Part shown: in pieces, positions 12,101-26,979 of the stretch | Layout: each line of letters begins with the position of its first letter | Numbering within the stretch: the first letter of the stretch is position 1 | Source of the DNA: Alviniconcha marisindica | Lineage: Eukaryota; Mollusca; Gastropoda; Provannidae | Assembly (NCBI GenBank): GCA_018857735.1 | Contig: JABMCL010002580.1 | Span: 614,642-678,641, forward strand | Reading direction: 5' to 3' | DNA length: 64,000 nucleotides | Position numbers and translations under genes: made by a program | The notes under the pieces: model-generated | What the model was told of the DNA's origin: nothing | Seen by the model: only the letters and a program-made list of their open reading frames with translations | Databases searched by the model: none

Positions 12101-15100
12101 TTCATGAGGTTGGTACTTACCATTTTTGTGTTTCTTGTGTCTTCTTCTCTGTCTTATTACTACAAGTATGATCATATGGTCAGTTCTTAGCGTCTGAATA
12201 ATTTGCTTTGTGTATGCCATCTCTTGCTTTGCTAGTCAGAACTACACAAGTAGTCCTGAAGATTCTTCAGTCGTGACTATTTCTCTGACATTCCAGATTT
12301 TGTCACGACTTTTCAGTCGGACACAACATAATGTTTGCAAAGAATGTATCTTCATGTTTGTTGTTTTTGTAGTTTTGTTGTTTTTCATGACTCAGGAAGT
12401 GTATTATTCTCTCCGGTTTTGAAAGTGTCAAGATATATGTTATGATTGTACTTGCGTGTTTTGTTTTGTTTTGAGTGTCAATAATCTGTTGTCTGTACTG
12501 TGCCTTTTTCTAGCCGGCTCTGCAGGACCCTAACACACACAGCTGACACAGTCTCTCATCTTCACTTAGCTCTTTCGTCTAGCCAGTGGCACTGACCAAA
12601 CTTTCATGTGCTTCAGTTTGGCCATGTCAGTACAGTCTTGTGATTCTGTTTGGCCGTGGCAATGCAGCCTTGTGATTCCATATGGCCGTGATTCTGTTTG
12701 GCTATGGCAGTGCAGCCGTGTGATTCTGTTTGGCTATGGCAATGCAGCCATGTGATTTTGGCAGTGTGACACTTAGCAGAACATGCTGGACCCATTTTTG
12801 GACAGAACCACTACCTCATAGCATGCATAGCTTTGCTTTTGGTAGTGCAAGTCATCTTTTCTTTCCCTTTTTTGTGTTAACTGTCAGGGAAGAAGTCTGG
12901 CATTCAAATAAAAATTATGTGTTCTTCTACAGATTTTCATTTCACACATACTAATTACATTTGGCAAAAAAAAACTAAAAAACAAAAAGGAGGAGAAGAA
13001 AAAAGGAGAATGCACAACAGAAAAACTGTTTAGTATGTGGAGGTAGAATGCACAGAGGCAGTGTCTGGGATATTTTGAAAAGAGCAAGCTTGTTTTTCAA
13101 ACCTAACTAAAGATGTACTGTATGATCTCTGTTTGGTGTATTTCTGACCTGTATTATGTGGAGATATTTAGCACTGAATTTCGGCTGACATGTTTGTGGC
13201 CTTGGTTTCTTTTTCATTGCTTTAAAGCAATGTGTTTGTTTTTGTGGGGTCTTTTTTTCTCTCTCTTTTTCTGGTGCCTTTGCTACAGTCACTTCATTTG
13301 TAACCGTCTCCAATTTTAGTCATTTTAGCTGACTACAGTATTTATCAAGTTTTGTTCAACCACATTGTTAACTTTAAATATGCAACTAAGACAAAGGTTT
13401 GGTGCAGGAATGGGTGCTCTTGTGATAACAACTGGTGCATTTCAGTTTCTATTTCAGTTTTATTTTTCATAATTTTTTTTATGACAAGAGAATGGTATTT
13501 GTCAAAGACATAGGCCACAGCAATATCTCATGCAGAAAAAGATCATGCCAAACTACAGATTAACTTTCAATCCACAAATAAGACAAAGGTTTGGTGCAGC
13601 AATGGGTGCTCTTGTGATAAAACTGGTGTATTTGAGTTTCTATTTCAGTTTTATTTTTCATTTTTTTTTTTTATGACATGAGATGGTATTTGTCAAAAAC
13701 ATATAGGCCACAGCAGTATCTCATGCAGAAAAAGATCATTCCAAACTACAGATTAACTTTCAATCCACAAATAAGACAAAGGTTTGGTGCAGCAGTGGGT
13801 GCTCTTGTGATAAAACTGGTGCATTTGAGTTTCTGTTTCAGTTTTATTTTTTTATATTTTTTTTTATGACATGAGATGGTATTTGTCAAAAACATATAGG
13901 CCACAGCAGTATCTCATGCAGAAAAAGATCATTCCAAACTACAGATTAACTTTCAATCCACAAATAAGACAAAGGTTTGGTGCAGCAATGGGTGCTCTTG
14001 TGATAAAACTGGTGCATTTGAGTTTTTATTTCAGTTTTATTTTTGTTTTATAATTATTTTTATGACAAGAGAATGGTATTTGTCAAAGACATAGGCCACA
14101 GCAATATCTCATGCAGAAAAAGATCATGCCAAACTACAGATTAACATTCAATCCACAAACAAGACAAACATTTTGTGCAGCAGTGGGTGCTCTTGTGATA
14201 AAACTGGTGCATTTGAGTTTTTATTTCAGTTTTATTTGTTTTATAATTATATTTATAACAAGAAAATGGTATTTGTCAAAGACATAGGCCACAGCAATAT
14301 TTATTGCAGAAAAAGATTGCTCAGGACTACAGCTCATGATTTATGAATTCACTTGTGTGATGCCCATCAAAACTGTATATTCCATTATTATCTATCGACA
14401 TGCTTTCTTGACTAAAACATGTTTATTTTGGATCACAATTTATTTTGAAACCTGGATGTTAATGAAAGGTGCTCAATGATTTAGAGAGGTTTAAAGCCAT
14501 AGGTGCTTTAAAACAAAAAATGTTGTGCTTATAAGACCAACAGTACATAAAGCTTTAAAAGAGTAAGAATAAATCAAGGAATACAGTAAATGTTGTACTT
14601 TGTTGAGGGAAAAGAAAAATCTTGATCTTGATGGGTAATGTTGGCGGTGCCCAATTCTGGTTTAAGTTCAGTTCAATTCAACATGGTATCTACACACTCG
14701 GAAAAGCCCACATGCGCTCCACCCCGTCTCTCAGACATTTCCCCAACGTTGCCTTTGAAACGGTTCCAATGTTTGCCTGAGTGATGATGGCCCTCTTACA
14801 TCCGGTTTAAGTGCCAATGGAACTGGAACATCACTTTAATCTGTTTCCTTTCATGCTGTGACTTGCATCTGAATGTTATCCCCATGGAATATCCATCAGA
14901 CTTTAAAATCCACACAGTATTTTTTTCAATTGTAAATTGACGTTTGTTACCAAAGTCATTTTTTCTGGATTGTTTTCCATTGTACAGTACATGTGTGGGG
15001 AACGTGTGATCTTGAATCAGGCCAAGTAAGCATATATTATCCGAGTCAATAAATTATGAATAATAACTCAGATTTGCCTACTTTGTTGTGCTCAGTCTTG

Positions 15101-16682
15101 TCCTCGGTGTTGCATTCCATAATGCGTGTGCTTGCATCTGTTAGTCCTTAAAGTTCCTCTCTTTGCGTTCTCTGGCTTCAGTGTTCCCTTTCAAAGAGAG
15201 TAGGTGACTTGGATGAGCATTTGAAGACACTCAGTTCAGGAACTAAAGCTCAAGGTTCGAATCCCAGCTCAGGCGGAAATTATCTTCTTCCTCCTCTCAC
15301 TGTCTCAGGGTGGTGTGGCATGTGTGTAGTCCTTCAGACAATGTGATAAACTGAGGTCATTGGGTTCGAATCCCAGGCCAGGTGGTAATTACCTTCTTCC
15401 TCCTCTCAGGGTGGTGTGGCAAAGTGTCTAGTCCTTCAGACAGTATGATAAACTGAGGTCATGTGTGCTACAGGCCTGTGCATGTTAAAGACCTCATAAC
15501 TGTGCAAAACCGTGCATGTTTCATTGTATTATATAAAATCCAGTGACATAAGGAACTGAAAATTAGTTTGATGGATAGTGCCTCTCTAGTCACATCTGGC
15601 TTTCCTTTAGGAAATCAGCTGGAGTTTTCCTTGGCAAAATTCCTGCTTGGGGAGTGAAATACTCTCAGTGACAGGTTGCAAAAACAACAGCAACAACAAT
15701 AAACAATCAAAAAGGAGAAAGAAGAAGGAGAGAAAAGAGAAAAAGTAATTTGATAATGGTAATGTGAAAAGAAAGAGGAAGAAAAAAGAAAAAAGTAATT
15801 TAAGGATGGTAATCAGATGTGAAAACATCTGCTGCCAGCCACTGGTTTGGAGCAACGGCTTTCATTCAGCAGACGATGGGAGTTAATAAGCACTCGAAAG
15901 CTGTCACACGATCACAACAACAAAGACCTGAATTTCCCAAGGCAGCTCGAATCTGGGGCGCAAGTAAATAGGAAGGTGCATAAAGTCCACCGAAGGTACA
16001 TTTTCAGGATGTGCTGAAAAATCCGACACAAGCTCTCTAGGCCTCACTCTGCTTGAGATTATAAAGGCTTTCGTTGTCGACAAGGCGCCATCCCCGTTTT
16101 CCCCGTCTCATTTACAGTTACAGAGGTCTCCAGCCTGGTGTTGGTGTTGTGTGCATGTCCGGAGCATCACCTTTCCTAGTTAGGTCACAAACATTCTGAA
16201 TGACTTCATCTTCCTGACAACTACAGACAGGCACTGTGGCAGCTGTGTGTGTGTCTGTGTCCGAGAAGTGCAGGTAATCGAGCACTTTTTTTTCTCTTCT
16301 GAGGACTGTGGTTTTAAAGCTGCATTGAGGGCATAAAGCGTTGTGGGTTTTGTGTGTGTAGTGGACTCGGTTGGAATGTTCACATGCATGGAAGGCTGCA
16401 TGGCACGTTTAATAGAATTAGGTGGAGCTTTAGATATTGTACGTGGGTGCCTTTTTTGTGGTTTCTTAGTGTGACGTACTCCTTTTGATTTTGTTCCTTC
16501 CTTTTTTGGGGTCTCCCTCCTTGGATTCTTGGTCTTGTGGATGCATTCGTTGTAATCTCATTTTTGTGGTGAAGAGTTAGCTGCACTTGATATTCTAGAT
16601 CTGTTGTGCCGAACATGTCTTGGGTGCTTGCTTCTGTAAGAGGTTCAGAAAAGGTGTTCTCCTTCTCTCCCCCTCCCACCCC

Positions 16683-16713
<31 letters not shown>

Positions 16714-17938
16714 CCTCTTTTTTTCTTCTTCCTTTTTTTTGGGGGTGGGGGGGGGGGGGGGGAGGAAGGATTGCCTTGTGTTTTTATTTGTATATTGCCT
16801 CTTTTGATTTTTTGCTCTTCTACATTAAATTTTTTGTTGTGGGTTTCCATTTTGGTAACTTGTCTGGTGCTTCTTCTTTTTTAAAGAAAGGAAGTGATTT
16901 TCACAGGGTTGGGGTATGCGGTCTTCAGCGATAGAGCATGTGTCAGACTGAGGTTCACAAGCCATAACAGAGCATGCGTTTGAGTTTCAGAGGGTACACA
17001 GTCTTTAGGCATAGAGCATGTGTTGTTTGAGTTTCACAGGGTAAAGATGCAGTCTTGAGGCGTAGAGCATATATGGGACTGCATGTTTGAGTGTCTGAGT
17101 TTCAGAGGGTACACAGTCTTGAGGCATAGAGCATGTGTGGGACTGTCATTTGAGTTGCACAGGGTAAACGTGCAGTCTTCAGGCGTAGAGCATATGTGGG
17201 ACTGTTGTCTGAGCTTCAGAGGGTAAAGTCTTGAGGCATAGAGCATGTGTGGGACTGTCGATAGAGTTTCACAGGGTACGCAGTCTTCAGGCATAGAGCA
17301 TGTGTGGGACTGTTGTTTAAGAGGGTGCACAGTCTTTAGACACAGAGCATGTGTGGGACTGTTCTTGAGTGTAAGAGGGTACACAGTCTTCGGGCATACA
17401 GCATGTGTGGGACTGTTGTTTAAGAGGGTGCACAGTCTTTAGACACAGAGCATGTGTGGGACTGTTCTTGAGTGTAAGAGGGTACGCAGTCTTCGGGCAT
17501 ACAGCATGTGTGGGACTAGCTGTCGATGTTGTTTGAGTTTAAGAGGGTAAACAGTCTTCAAGCGTAGAGCATGTGTCAGACCAGTGTATTAATGAACCAT
17601 TAAGTTCTGTAGCTGGATGTTGGCCTAAAAGAAGTGTGTGCAAAATCATCTTGTATAAAATTTTGTATCAGAGAAATAAGATTTGTGTGTGTGTGTGTGT
17701 GTGTGTGTGGATAGTTTCTGTTGAGTCAGTAATTGCTTCCCTGTTTAATATCCTAGGTCAGAATACAGAAAACTTTTGTGTCATGAGACAAATTTGTCTT
17801 TGGACAGGATAGTAGAATAATAGTTATGTTACATCAGCATCAAGGTTGATGTGTCGTCTTATGTAATAATGTGTATTTGATTCTTTTCTTACTTGGTTTC
17901 TTTCATAATAATTATGTGTGTGTTGCGGGGTGCATGCG

Positions 17939-17982
<44 letters not shown>

Positions 17983-20900
17983 TACAGTGTGTGTATGTGT
18001 GTGTGTGTGTGAGTGTACGAGTGAGTGTACATCGTGTGTATTTTATTAGTCCATCCTTTTCATTCTTAAATCTGAATGCTTTCCCCCATTAGCCCACAAT
18101 CCTTGTAGGAAGCATAATTTTTAAAAAGCAATGACTGACTCCAGCAGTTTGGTCTCCTTTCCCATGAACTACACATTGTGGTGCCGTTTTCAACGCATGT
18201 GTAGGTGAAAAACCAGCAGCGTGCCAATGAGCAGCTGAAGGGAGACCTGGCAGTCAGCAAGAGCAACCACGAACAGGACGTGGAGCAGCTCCAGGGTGAC
18301 CTTGCCCTTCTGCGCGATGACCTCAAGATGACACGGGAAGAGCTGGCGGAGGCTCAGCAGCGTATCGCTGACTCCAAGAGCACCATCAGTGGCCTGAATG
18401 AAGACCTGGAACGCTTCCGCAAACTACAGGAGGAGAGTGCGATGGAGGTGAGGTTTTCCACAGGTGGGGTGGGATGTGGTGGTGGTGGTGGGGGGGAGAT
18501 GTGATTGAAAACGTAGATAAAATTTGGATAGTGAGAATACTTGAGAAGTTGAAATATGTCGGGTGAACATTTGTTCACAGGGAACTTTGTGTTAATTATA
18601 CTGTGCTGTGCTGTGTGTGCGTGCGTGTGTGCATGAGAGCATGCATGTGTACATGTGTGATGAAGTGAGTGTATCCTTGTGTCTTTGTAAGCACTTCTGG
18701 GCTCTTACGAGATGGGGCGCCATAAATAATTGTATTATTATCTCAGATAATTTCAGTCAGACTTATAAGCTGAAAGCCCTGTACTAACAACACTGCATGG
18801 TATTTCAGCTGAGTTGTCAGTCAGACACCATGAAGGAGACAGCAGATGCTGATGTCAGTTGAAAGTCCTGTACTATTAATGCTGCACTGTATTTCAGATG
18901 AGTCGTCAGTCGAACACCATGAAAATGAAAGTCCCATACTAACAATGCTGCGCTGTGTTTCAGATGAGTCGCCGGAGCTGTTGCTTTAGGCTGAAAGTCC
19001 TGCGCTAACAATGCTGCGCTGTGTTTCAGATGAGTCGTCAGTCGGACACCTTGAAGGAGCAGGAGATGCTGCTGTCGGAGTCGCGGCAGCAGGTCTCGGT
19101 GCTGGAGGGGCAGCTGGACACGGCGCGGGACGAGGCGGAGCGCCTGCAGGCCAACCTGAACATGTACAAGCACAAGTACGAGCAGAACCACAACCAGCTG
19201 CAGCACATGGAGGCCACCGTCAACAGCCTGCAGGAAAAGCTGCAGGACAGTCGGGCCAGGGTGAGGGGTCTCCGCTTTAACCGCACTTACGACACCGCCA
19301 TGTCCTGCACTAGGTATACCTCAGTGGGTTTAGCACACTGCCTACAGTCTGCAGGACAGTTGGGCCAGGGTGAGGGGTCTCTGCTTTAACCAGTTATGAC
19401 ACTGCTGTTTTCTACACTAGGCATACCTCGGTGGGCTTAGAACACCCGCTGCAGTGTGTAAGAAAAGCTGCGGGACAGTCAGACCAGGGTGAGGGGTCTC
19501 TGCTTTAACCACACAACACTGCAGCATCTTACACTAGGCATACCTCAGTGGGTTTAGAACACCACCTACAGCTTGCAGGAAAAGCTGCAGGACAGTCGGG
19601 CCAGGGTGAGGGGTCTCCGCTTTAACCGCACTTACGACACCGCCATGGCCTGCACTAGGTATACCTCAGTGGGTTTAGCACGCTGCCTACAGTCTACAGG
19701 ACAGTCGGGCCAGGGTAACCGCACTTTAACTTATGACACTGTAACCGCACTTTAACTTATGACACTGCTGTTTCCTACACTAGACATACCGTAGTGGGTT
19801 TAGAACACCGTCAACAGCCAGCAGGAAAAGCTGAAGGACAGTCGGGCCAGGGTGAGGGGTTTCTGCTTTAACTTTAACTGCAGTTATGACACCGCCATGT
19901 CCTGCACTAGGCATACCTCAGTGGGTTTAGCACGCTGCCTGCAGTCTGCAGGAAAAGCTGCAGGACACTCGGGCCAGGGTGAATGGTCTCTGCTTTAACC
20001 GCACAGCACCTGCACTAGGCATACGTTGGTGGGTTTAGCACACTGCCTACAGTGTGCAGGAAGCTGCAGGACAGTCAGGCCACAGTGAGGGGTTTCTGCT
20101 TTAACCGCACAACACTGCCGTGTTCTACACCAGGCACAGCTTAGTGGGTTCAGCATGCCAATTACAGTCTGCAGGAAAGGGGGGGGGGGGGGGTTCCACT
20201 TTAACTGCACGACACCGCCGTGTTCTACACCAGGCACAGCTTAGTGGATTCAGCATGCCAATTACAGTCTGCAGGAAAGGGGGGGGGGGGGGGGGGGGGG
20301 CAGGGGGGTTCCTTAACTGCACGACACCGCCGTGTTCTACACCAGGCACAGCTTAGTGGATTCAGCATGCCAATTACAGTCTGCAGGAAAGGGGGGGGGG
20401 GGGGGGCAGGGGTGTTCCACTTTAACTGCATGACACCACCCTTGTTCTACACCAGGCACAGCTTAGTGGATTCAGCATGCCAATTACAGTCTGCAGGAAA
20501 GGGGGGCGGGGGGGGGGGGGGGGCAGGGGGGGTTCCACTTTAACTGCATGACACCGCCGTGTTCTACACCAGGCACAGCTTAGTGGATTCAGCATGCCAA
20601 TTACAGTCTGCAGGAAAGGGGGAGGGGGGGGGGTGCGGGTAGCAGGGGGGGTTCCACTTTAACTGCACGACATCGCCGTGTTCTACACCAGGCATAGCTT
20701 AGTGGATTCAGCACACTGCCTACAATCTGTAGGAATGGGTGGGTGGGAGTCTGCCCTTTAACTGCATGATACCACTGTGTCCTGCACCAGGCATAGCTTA
20801 GAGGATTCAGCACACCGTGTACAGTCTGCAGGAAAAGCTGCCCAGACTGTCAGGCCAGGGTGGGGGGTCTCCAGTCGTTCTGTACAGCATGTACCTTGTT

Positions 20901-23900
20901 GTACACTTGGCATACCATAGCACACTCAGTGCCTTTAAATTATGAGAAAATCAACACCTTTGTGCGCTCAGTGCCTTTATGCTGTGAGAACATCAACACC
21001 TTTGTGCATTTAGCACATTTATGCTATAAGAAAATCAACACTTTTGTGAGTTCAGTGCCTTCATGCTGTTAAAAAAAAATCAACCACACTACCTGGAATA
21101 GTGCAGGTGGCAGGTTACAGCTAAACACACATGCACCCTACCTATGTGGCTTTGAATGAAGAGACACTGTAAACTGGTGCATGGTTGCATGGTGCACTCA
21201 GAACTTGCTCCGAGACAGCAGCAGTTTCACATGGCACCAGCCATGCAACAATCAAAGAGCGCAGTCAGTACACCACCCAGGTGGATATTAATAAACACAC
21301 TCTATAAGGATACAGTAACTCATTCAGAACCACATATGACATGAGCGCAGTGAGTCTGCTGGAGAGCAGAGAATAGCGCTATACAAAAGTAATCAAAAAT
21401 GGTAATAAAACACGTTTCCATTGCACTCCTCCCCAGGAGCTGGAGAAGGAACAGCGCATCGAGCGCCTTCGCACGGAGGTGGAGACCCTGGATTCCGCTC
21501 ACCGCGACTCGCAGGCTCAGGTGTCAAAGTGTGAAGACGTGATCGAGCAGCTGACTCAGGAACTGGCCTCCACCCAGGATGACCTCAGCTCCGCTAACTC
21601 GCGCATCAAGGACTGCGAAAAGGACATTGCCACTCTCAAGCAGAGGCTGCAGGACTGTCAACAGGAGGTGAGCTGAGCGTGGGGAGAGACTGTTGCACTG
21701 TTTTGTTTTAGTGGTATTCTGCATGTTAATTGCTGTTCATGTGCGTGCGTGTGTGTGTGTGTGTGTGTGTTGTGTGTGTGTGTGTGTGTGTGTGTGTTGG
21801 ACTGTTGCACCCTTTGTTTTAGCGGTATTCTGTGTGTTAATTGCCGTTCATGTGTATGTGTTTGTTGGACTCCTCCAACCCCTATGCTCTGCAGGCGAGG
21901 GTGATACCCACTGTTTTCCAGTGAGGAGCAGAATGGGTGGGTTATGTTCAAAAAGGTTACTGATTCCCCCCCCCCCTCCCCCCCACCCCACCCTTCCGCC
22001 CTTCCCCCCCCCCCCCCCCCACCCCCCAACCGTGCATTCACTAACCCCAAGGCCAATGTGTGTTCAGAACTAGGTGAGCTTGTAAAAATTGTTAGACCCA
22101 TTGTTTTCAAAGGTTTCTCCAAAGACCAGTTGCAGATATAAACTGCTCAGTAAAACCTCTTGTGACCTTGAAGCTGGCCTGGTTGTTGATGAATGATGGT
22201 GTCACTGTGTGTTTTGCAGGCCATACAGAATGACGAGAGAGCGTGCAGCTTTGAGAACCAGCTCATCTCTTACCAGGGTGAACACAGCCACAGCAACCAA
22301 GAGGTCAGTTGTGGCAGATGTGTGGGGGGGGGGGGGTAATTTGTAGATTTTTCTTTTAAGGATATGGCCATGTACACTAAGCATACATGTAAATTTACAC
22401 AACATGAGTATAAAAATCCTCACCAGTCAGCTAGCATGTATAGTAGGAATAAAGAAGTGAAAAACCAACAGTGTGTGCAACAACAACTCACAGGTAAGAG
22501 GGAAAGGACTGGGACGATGTCAACAGCAGGATGGGGTTGAGAGAGTGGGATAAAGAGATGGGGAGAGAGGGGAGAGAGAGAGAGGGTGGGAGAGAGATGG
22601 GGAGACATGGAGAGAGGGAGATGGGGACAACAAAATATTCTTCTGATTGTATGTCTTTTTTGTATGTCTTTTTGTGTTTGAAAAAAAAAATCAAAGTTCA
22701 AATGTAATTTTCAGTTTCACAACAAAGAAGAGCGTATTAACCAACTGGAATATGACCTTGAGGGGACTCGTGCTGACCTTGAGAGCAAGCTCCGCCAAAT
22801 TTCGGATCTGGAGGATTCATTGAATGATGTCCAGGCTGAGCTGGCTCAAACCAAGGACCAGAAGGCATCGGCTGTGAATGAAGTAAGTTGTTTTGTTATT
22901 TGTTAATCTCAGTATTGTTGTGAACACTGTTTCATGTTGTCTTTCAAGATTCAAGATGCATGACTGTGGCTCTGAAATGATCACACACACATGCGCGCAT
23001 GCACAAACACGCACACACACACATAAACCCAAGCATACACACATGTAAACACACACCACACCCATACAAGAATGCACACACAAACACAGTGATGCAGATA
23101 AACGCAAACATACACACATGAATGTAAACACACGCAGTGATGCACACACAAACACAGAGATGCACATAAACATACACAAATGTAAGCACACACAGTTGAT
23201 GCACATAAACACAAACATACACAGGTAAACACACACACACACACAAACACACACACACGAAGACTCCCTCACCAGTAAGTAAACATGGTGCTTAACGTCC
23301 ACAGAAACCATAAGGCTTATTAGGGACAGGGGAGAATGAGGGGAAGGGGGTATGGAGGTGTGGGAAGAGGGAGAGTATATATACCTATCGCTACAATGTC
23401 ACCACCAGAATGATTCCTGCATTAAGATGGGCAGCGATGAGAGCCATTTTAATGTTTCATTAATTGTGAGGGACAAAGCCAGAAGACCGTGTCCACAAAC
23501 CACAACTTTTGAAGAGAAAGAAGAGATGAAGCGGTATCGAACTGAGGTCCTTCCGCTTACCAGCCTACCGCTTTACCATTAGGCCAAACCGGCTCTCGAC
23601 TCCCTCACCCCAACCCAATCTCTCTTATCAAAGGACAGCCATCCAACCTAACTGTGCCTCATAAAACTAACACCTGTAACCCTCCACCTGGAGAATTGCC
23701 AGGGCTGGCCAGTGCATGGCTATAAACCTTGAAGTGTTTATACCAGTCATAAAGATAAGACCTTGCGCTATTATTGAGATTCTACACACTTTGTTGTAGC
23801 AGGCAGCTGTTGTCTGCATGAACTGTAGGTGACTGTAGGAAGTCTGACAGCAGAGTTGTTGATAGCAGCAATGTTGCATATGCCTTACTGGCACAATGTG

Positions 23901-24092
23901 GAGGTCTTCGTCTTACGCAGACCTCCTGTGTGATGATCTCCATCACAGCGATTACAAGGCGGAACTGCAGTACAGGGTACACAGCTGGTTTTGTCTTGTA
24001 ATAGTCTTCTTGTTTTTGTTGGAAGAATTTGGTGGGCCTGGTAAGATTTGGTGTGCCTGTGTGTGTGTGCCTGTGTGTGTGTGCCTGTGTGT

Positions 24093-24155
<63 letters not shown>

Positions 24156-24742
24156 TGTGCACAACCAGCAAATTTGTGCATAGTAAAACCTCTGCCCAGC
24201 AAAACTGGGTCTTGACCCATTGTGTGATCAGTAGTTGCATGTTGTGTGTGTATACAGATCAGTTAGTTGGAGCAGTCGGGGACCCGTGTGTGTGCACAAC
24301 CCATTGTGTGATCAGTGGTTGCATGTTGCATGTGTGCACAGATTGGTTGGGGACCCATTGTGTGATCAGTGACTGCATGTGTGTGTGTGTGCACAGATTG
24401 GTCAGGGATCCATTGTGTGATGAGTGGTTGCATGTTGTGTGTGTGCACAGATCAACCGCCTGGAGCAGAACATCCAGCAACTGCAGCTCAACCTGACTTC
24501 GGCTCACCAGCGTCACAAGTCAGAGTGCGCTCGCTACGATGAGCAGGTGGCAACACTGCAGCAGGAACTTGCTGATGCACGGAACCGCGGGCAGGTCCTT
24601 GAGCAAGAGGTGGACCGCAAAGAAGAGCAGATCAAGAGGAACGAGGCTGAGATTGCATCTTGCCGTGATGATATCCGCTCCAAGGTTGACGAGGTGGGTT
24701 TTGTGGTAGTGCCATGTGGTGGTGCATTTCTCCTCTAGATAG

Positions 24743-24773
<31 letters not shown>

Positions 24774-26328
24774 ATGCGTGCGCGCGCATGCAGCGCCGCG
24801 CACGCAGCAGACACACACACACACACACACACACGGCACACATCACACACACACACACACTTTCATGGTTGTAACATGTCTATGTCTGAAGTTGTGCAAT
24901 GAGGGCTTTGTTGAACAACGGGAAAATCATCTCCGGTCAGCTGACATATACAGCAGAACCTGTTTCAGAAAAACTTCTGTGAAAATTTTCTTTTTAAACT
25001 GCTCAGCAGAAAGTGATAACAGATTGCAAAGCAACATCCCCGCCCTGTGCTTTCCTTGTATCATTAGTTCTCTTGATTCACCTAAGACAAGCTTCTGTCA
25101 ATAAAAAGCCATTGTTGCAGGGATGCCCTGTGTATAGAATAAATACATGAGAATCGCTGAGTGCATTGCTGTTCCTCGGCTTCCTGGTCGGTGGTGTGAC
25201 GAATGTTTTGTGTTTGCTGTGCGAGCAGATTGATAGGCTGGAGCGGTCGCTGCTGGACCTGAAGCAGGACATGAACAAGCTGCAGGCTGCCAAGAAACAG
25301 GCGGACAACATGGTGAGTGCACACCTTGTGCAGGTCATGGATGTGGGTCGCCTGATCACTTACTGACCTAGGTGGACAATGCCGTGAGTGCACACCCTGT
25401 GTGGGTCATAGATGTGGGTGGCTTGATTACTTACTGACCTAGGTAGACAATGCCATGAGTGCACACCCTGTGCAGGTCATGGATGTGTGTGTCTTGATTA
25501 CTTATTGACCGGCAAACTCACGAAGAACACCCCAGTGGCACACCTTGTGCAGGTCAAAGATCGGGGAGGCCTGACTACTGACTGGCCCACAAACACTTAA
25601 AGAACACCCTAGTGGCATACTTTGTGCAGGTCATTGCTTGGCCTAAATTCTGACACACAGACACACAAAGAATACCCCAGTGGTATACTTTGTGCAGGGT
25701 GTAGATGTGGGTGGCATTAGCACTGGCTGACAAACACTTACACAAAGAAAATGTGCCACAGATAAGACCCCAGTGGCATGCTTTGTGCAGGTCATGAATG
25801 GGGGTGGCCTAAATATGGACCTACAAACACAAACAATCCTTCAGTGGTATATTTTGTGCAGGTTGTGGGTGGCATAAATACTGGCTTACACAAAGAGAAC
25901 TCCAGTGGCATACTTTGTGCAGGTCATGGGTGTGGATGGCCTAAATACAGATTTACAAACACCTCACTGTCTAAAGCTTGTGATGCATTTGCTCTGTCTT
26001 TATTTAACCACTTAGAGATCTTGGTCACGCTCCTGTGATGAACTGATAAGAGGCTGACCTGCATGTATTGTGTGCTAGGTGGCTGAACTGCGCAGCGATT
26101 GTGATCATCTCAAGTCAGACCTGACAGAGGCCAGATCCCAGTACAAGGACTGTGCACAGGAGGTGAGATACGTACCTTTAGTCATCTGACCCTTTCCCCT
26201 CCCTGTCCCTGTCCGTCTTCTGTCTCTTGTCGAAGTCATCTTTAGCTCTGTCATCTGTCGTGTATGCGTGTCTGTGTGGTACTGGCATCACTGTCTTGTT
26301 AGCTTGTTCACAGAGCTGCCTCTTCAGC

Positions 26329-26395
<67 letters not shown>

Positions 26396-26901
26396 GAGAG
26401 ACATAGTTTGTGTGTGTGTTTAAGAGAGGAAAGAGTGTGTGTGAGAGAGAGTGAGAGAGTGTTTGTGTGTGCTACTTACAGAGTGGTCTCTTCAGCCATA
26501 TGCTTAAGGTCACTTCACAAATCCTCTTTGTTATGGTGATGATGATGATATGTGTGTGTGTGTGTGTGTGTTTGTATGTGTGTGTGTGTGTGTGAAAGAG
26601 AGAGAGAAAGAGTGTGGGGGCGTGTATGTGTGTGTGTGAGGGAGAGAGTGTTTGTGTTATATACAGAGTGGTCTTTTCAGCCATATGTTTAAGGTCACTT
26701 CACAAATTCTCTTTATTATGGTGATGATGATGTGTGTGTGTGTGTGCGTTTCCAGCTGGCGCACCATGAGGAGAAGCTGATGCTGATGGAGCAGAGCCTG
26801 CAGACCACACAGGACCAGCTGAGTCAGAGAGTCACGGAGGTCGTCCGCCATGAGCAGCACAACAGGAAGCTGCAGGTAATCCCTCACTGGCCTGTCTCCA
26901 C

Positions 26902-26979
<78 letters not shown>

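Noticed and set aside
16380..16934. Frames of 92-156 codons around 16380-16934 on both strands
   Set aside because: They depend on (CT)n, poly-T and poly-G tracts and have no splice-phase link to exons 7 and 8.
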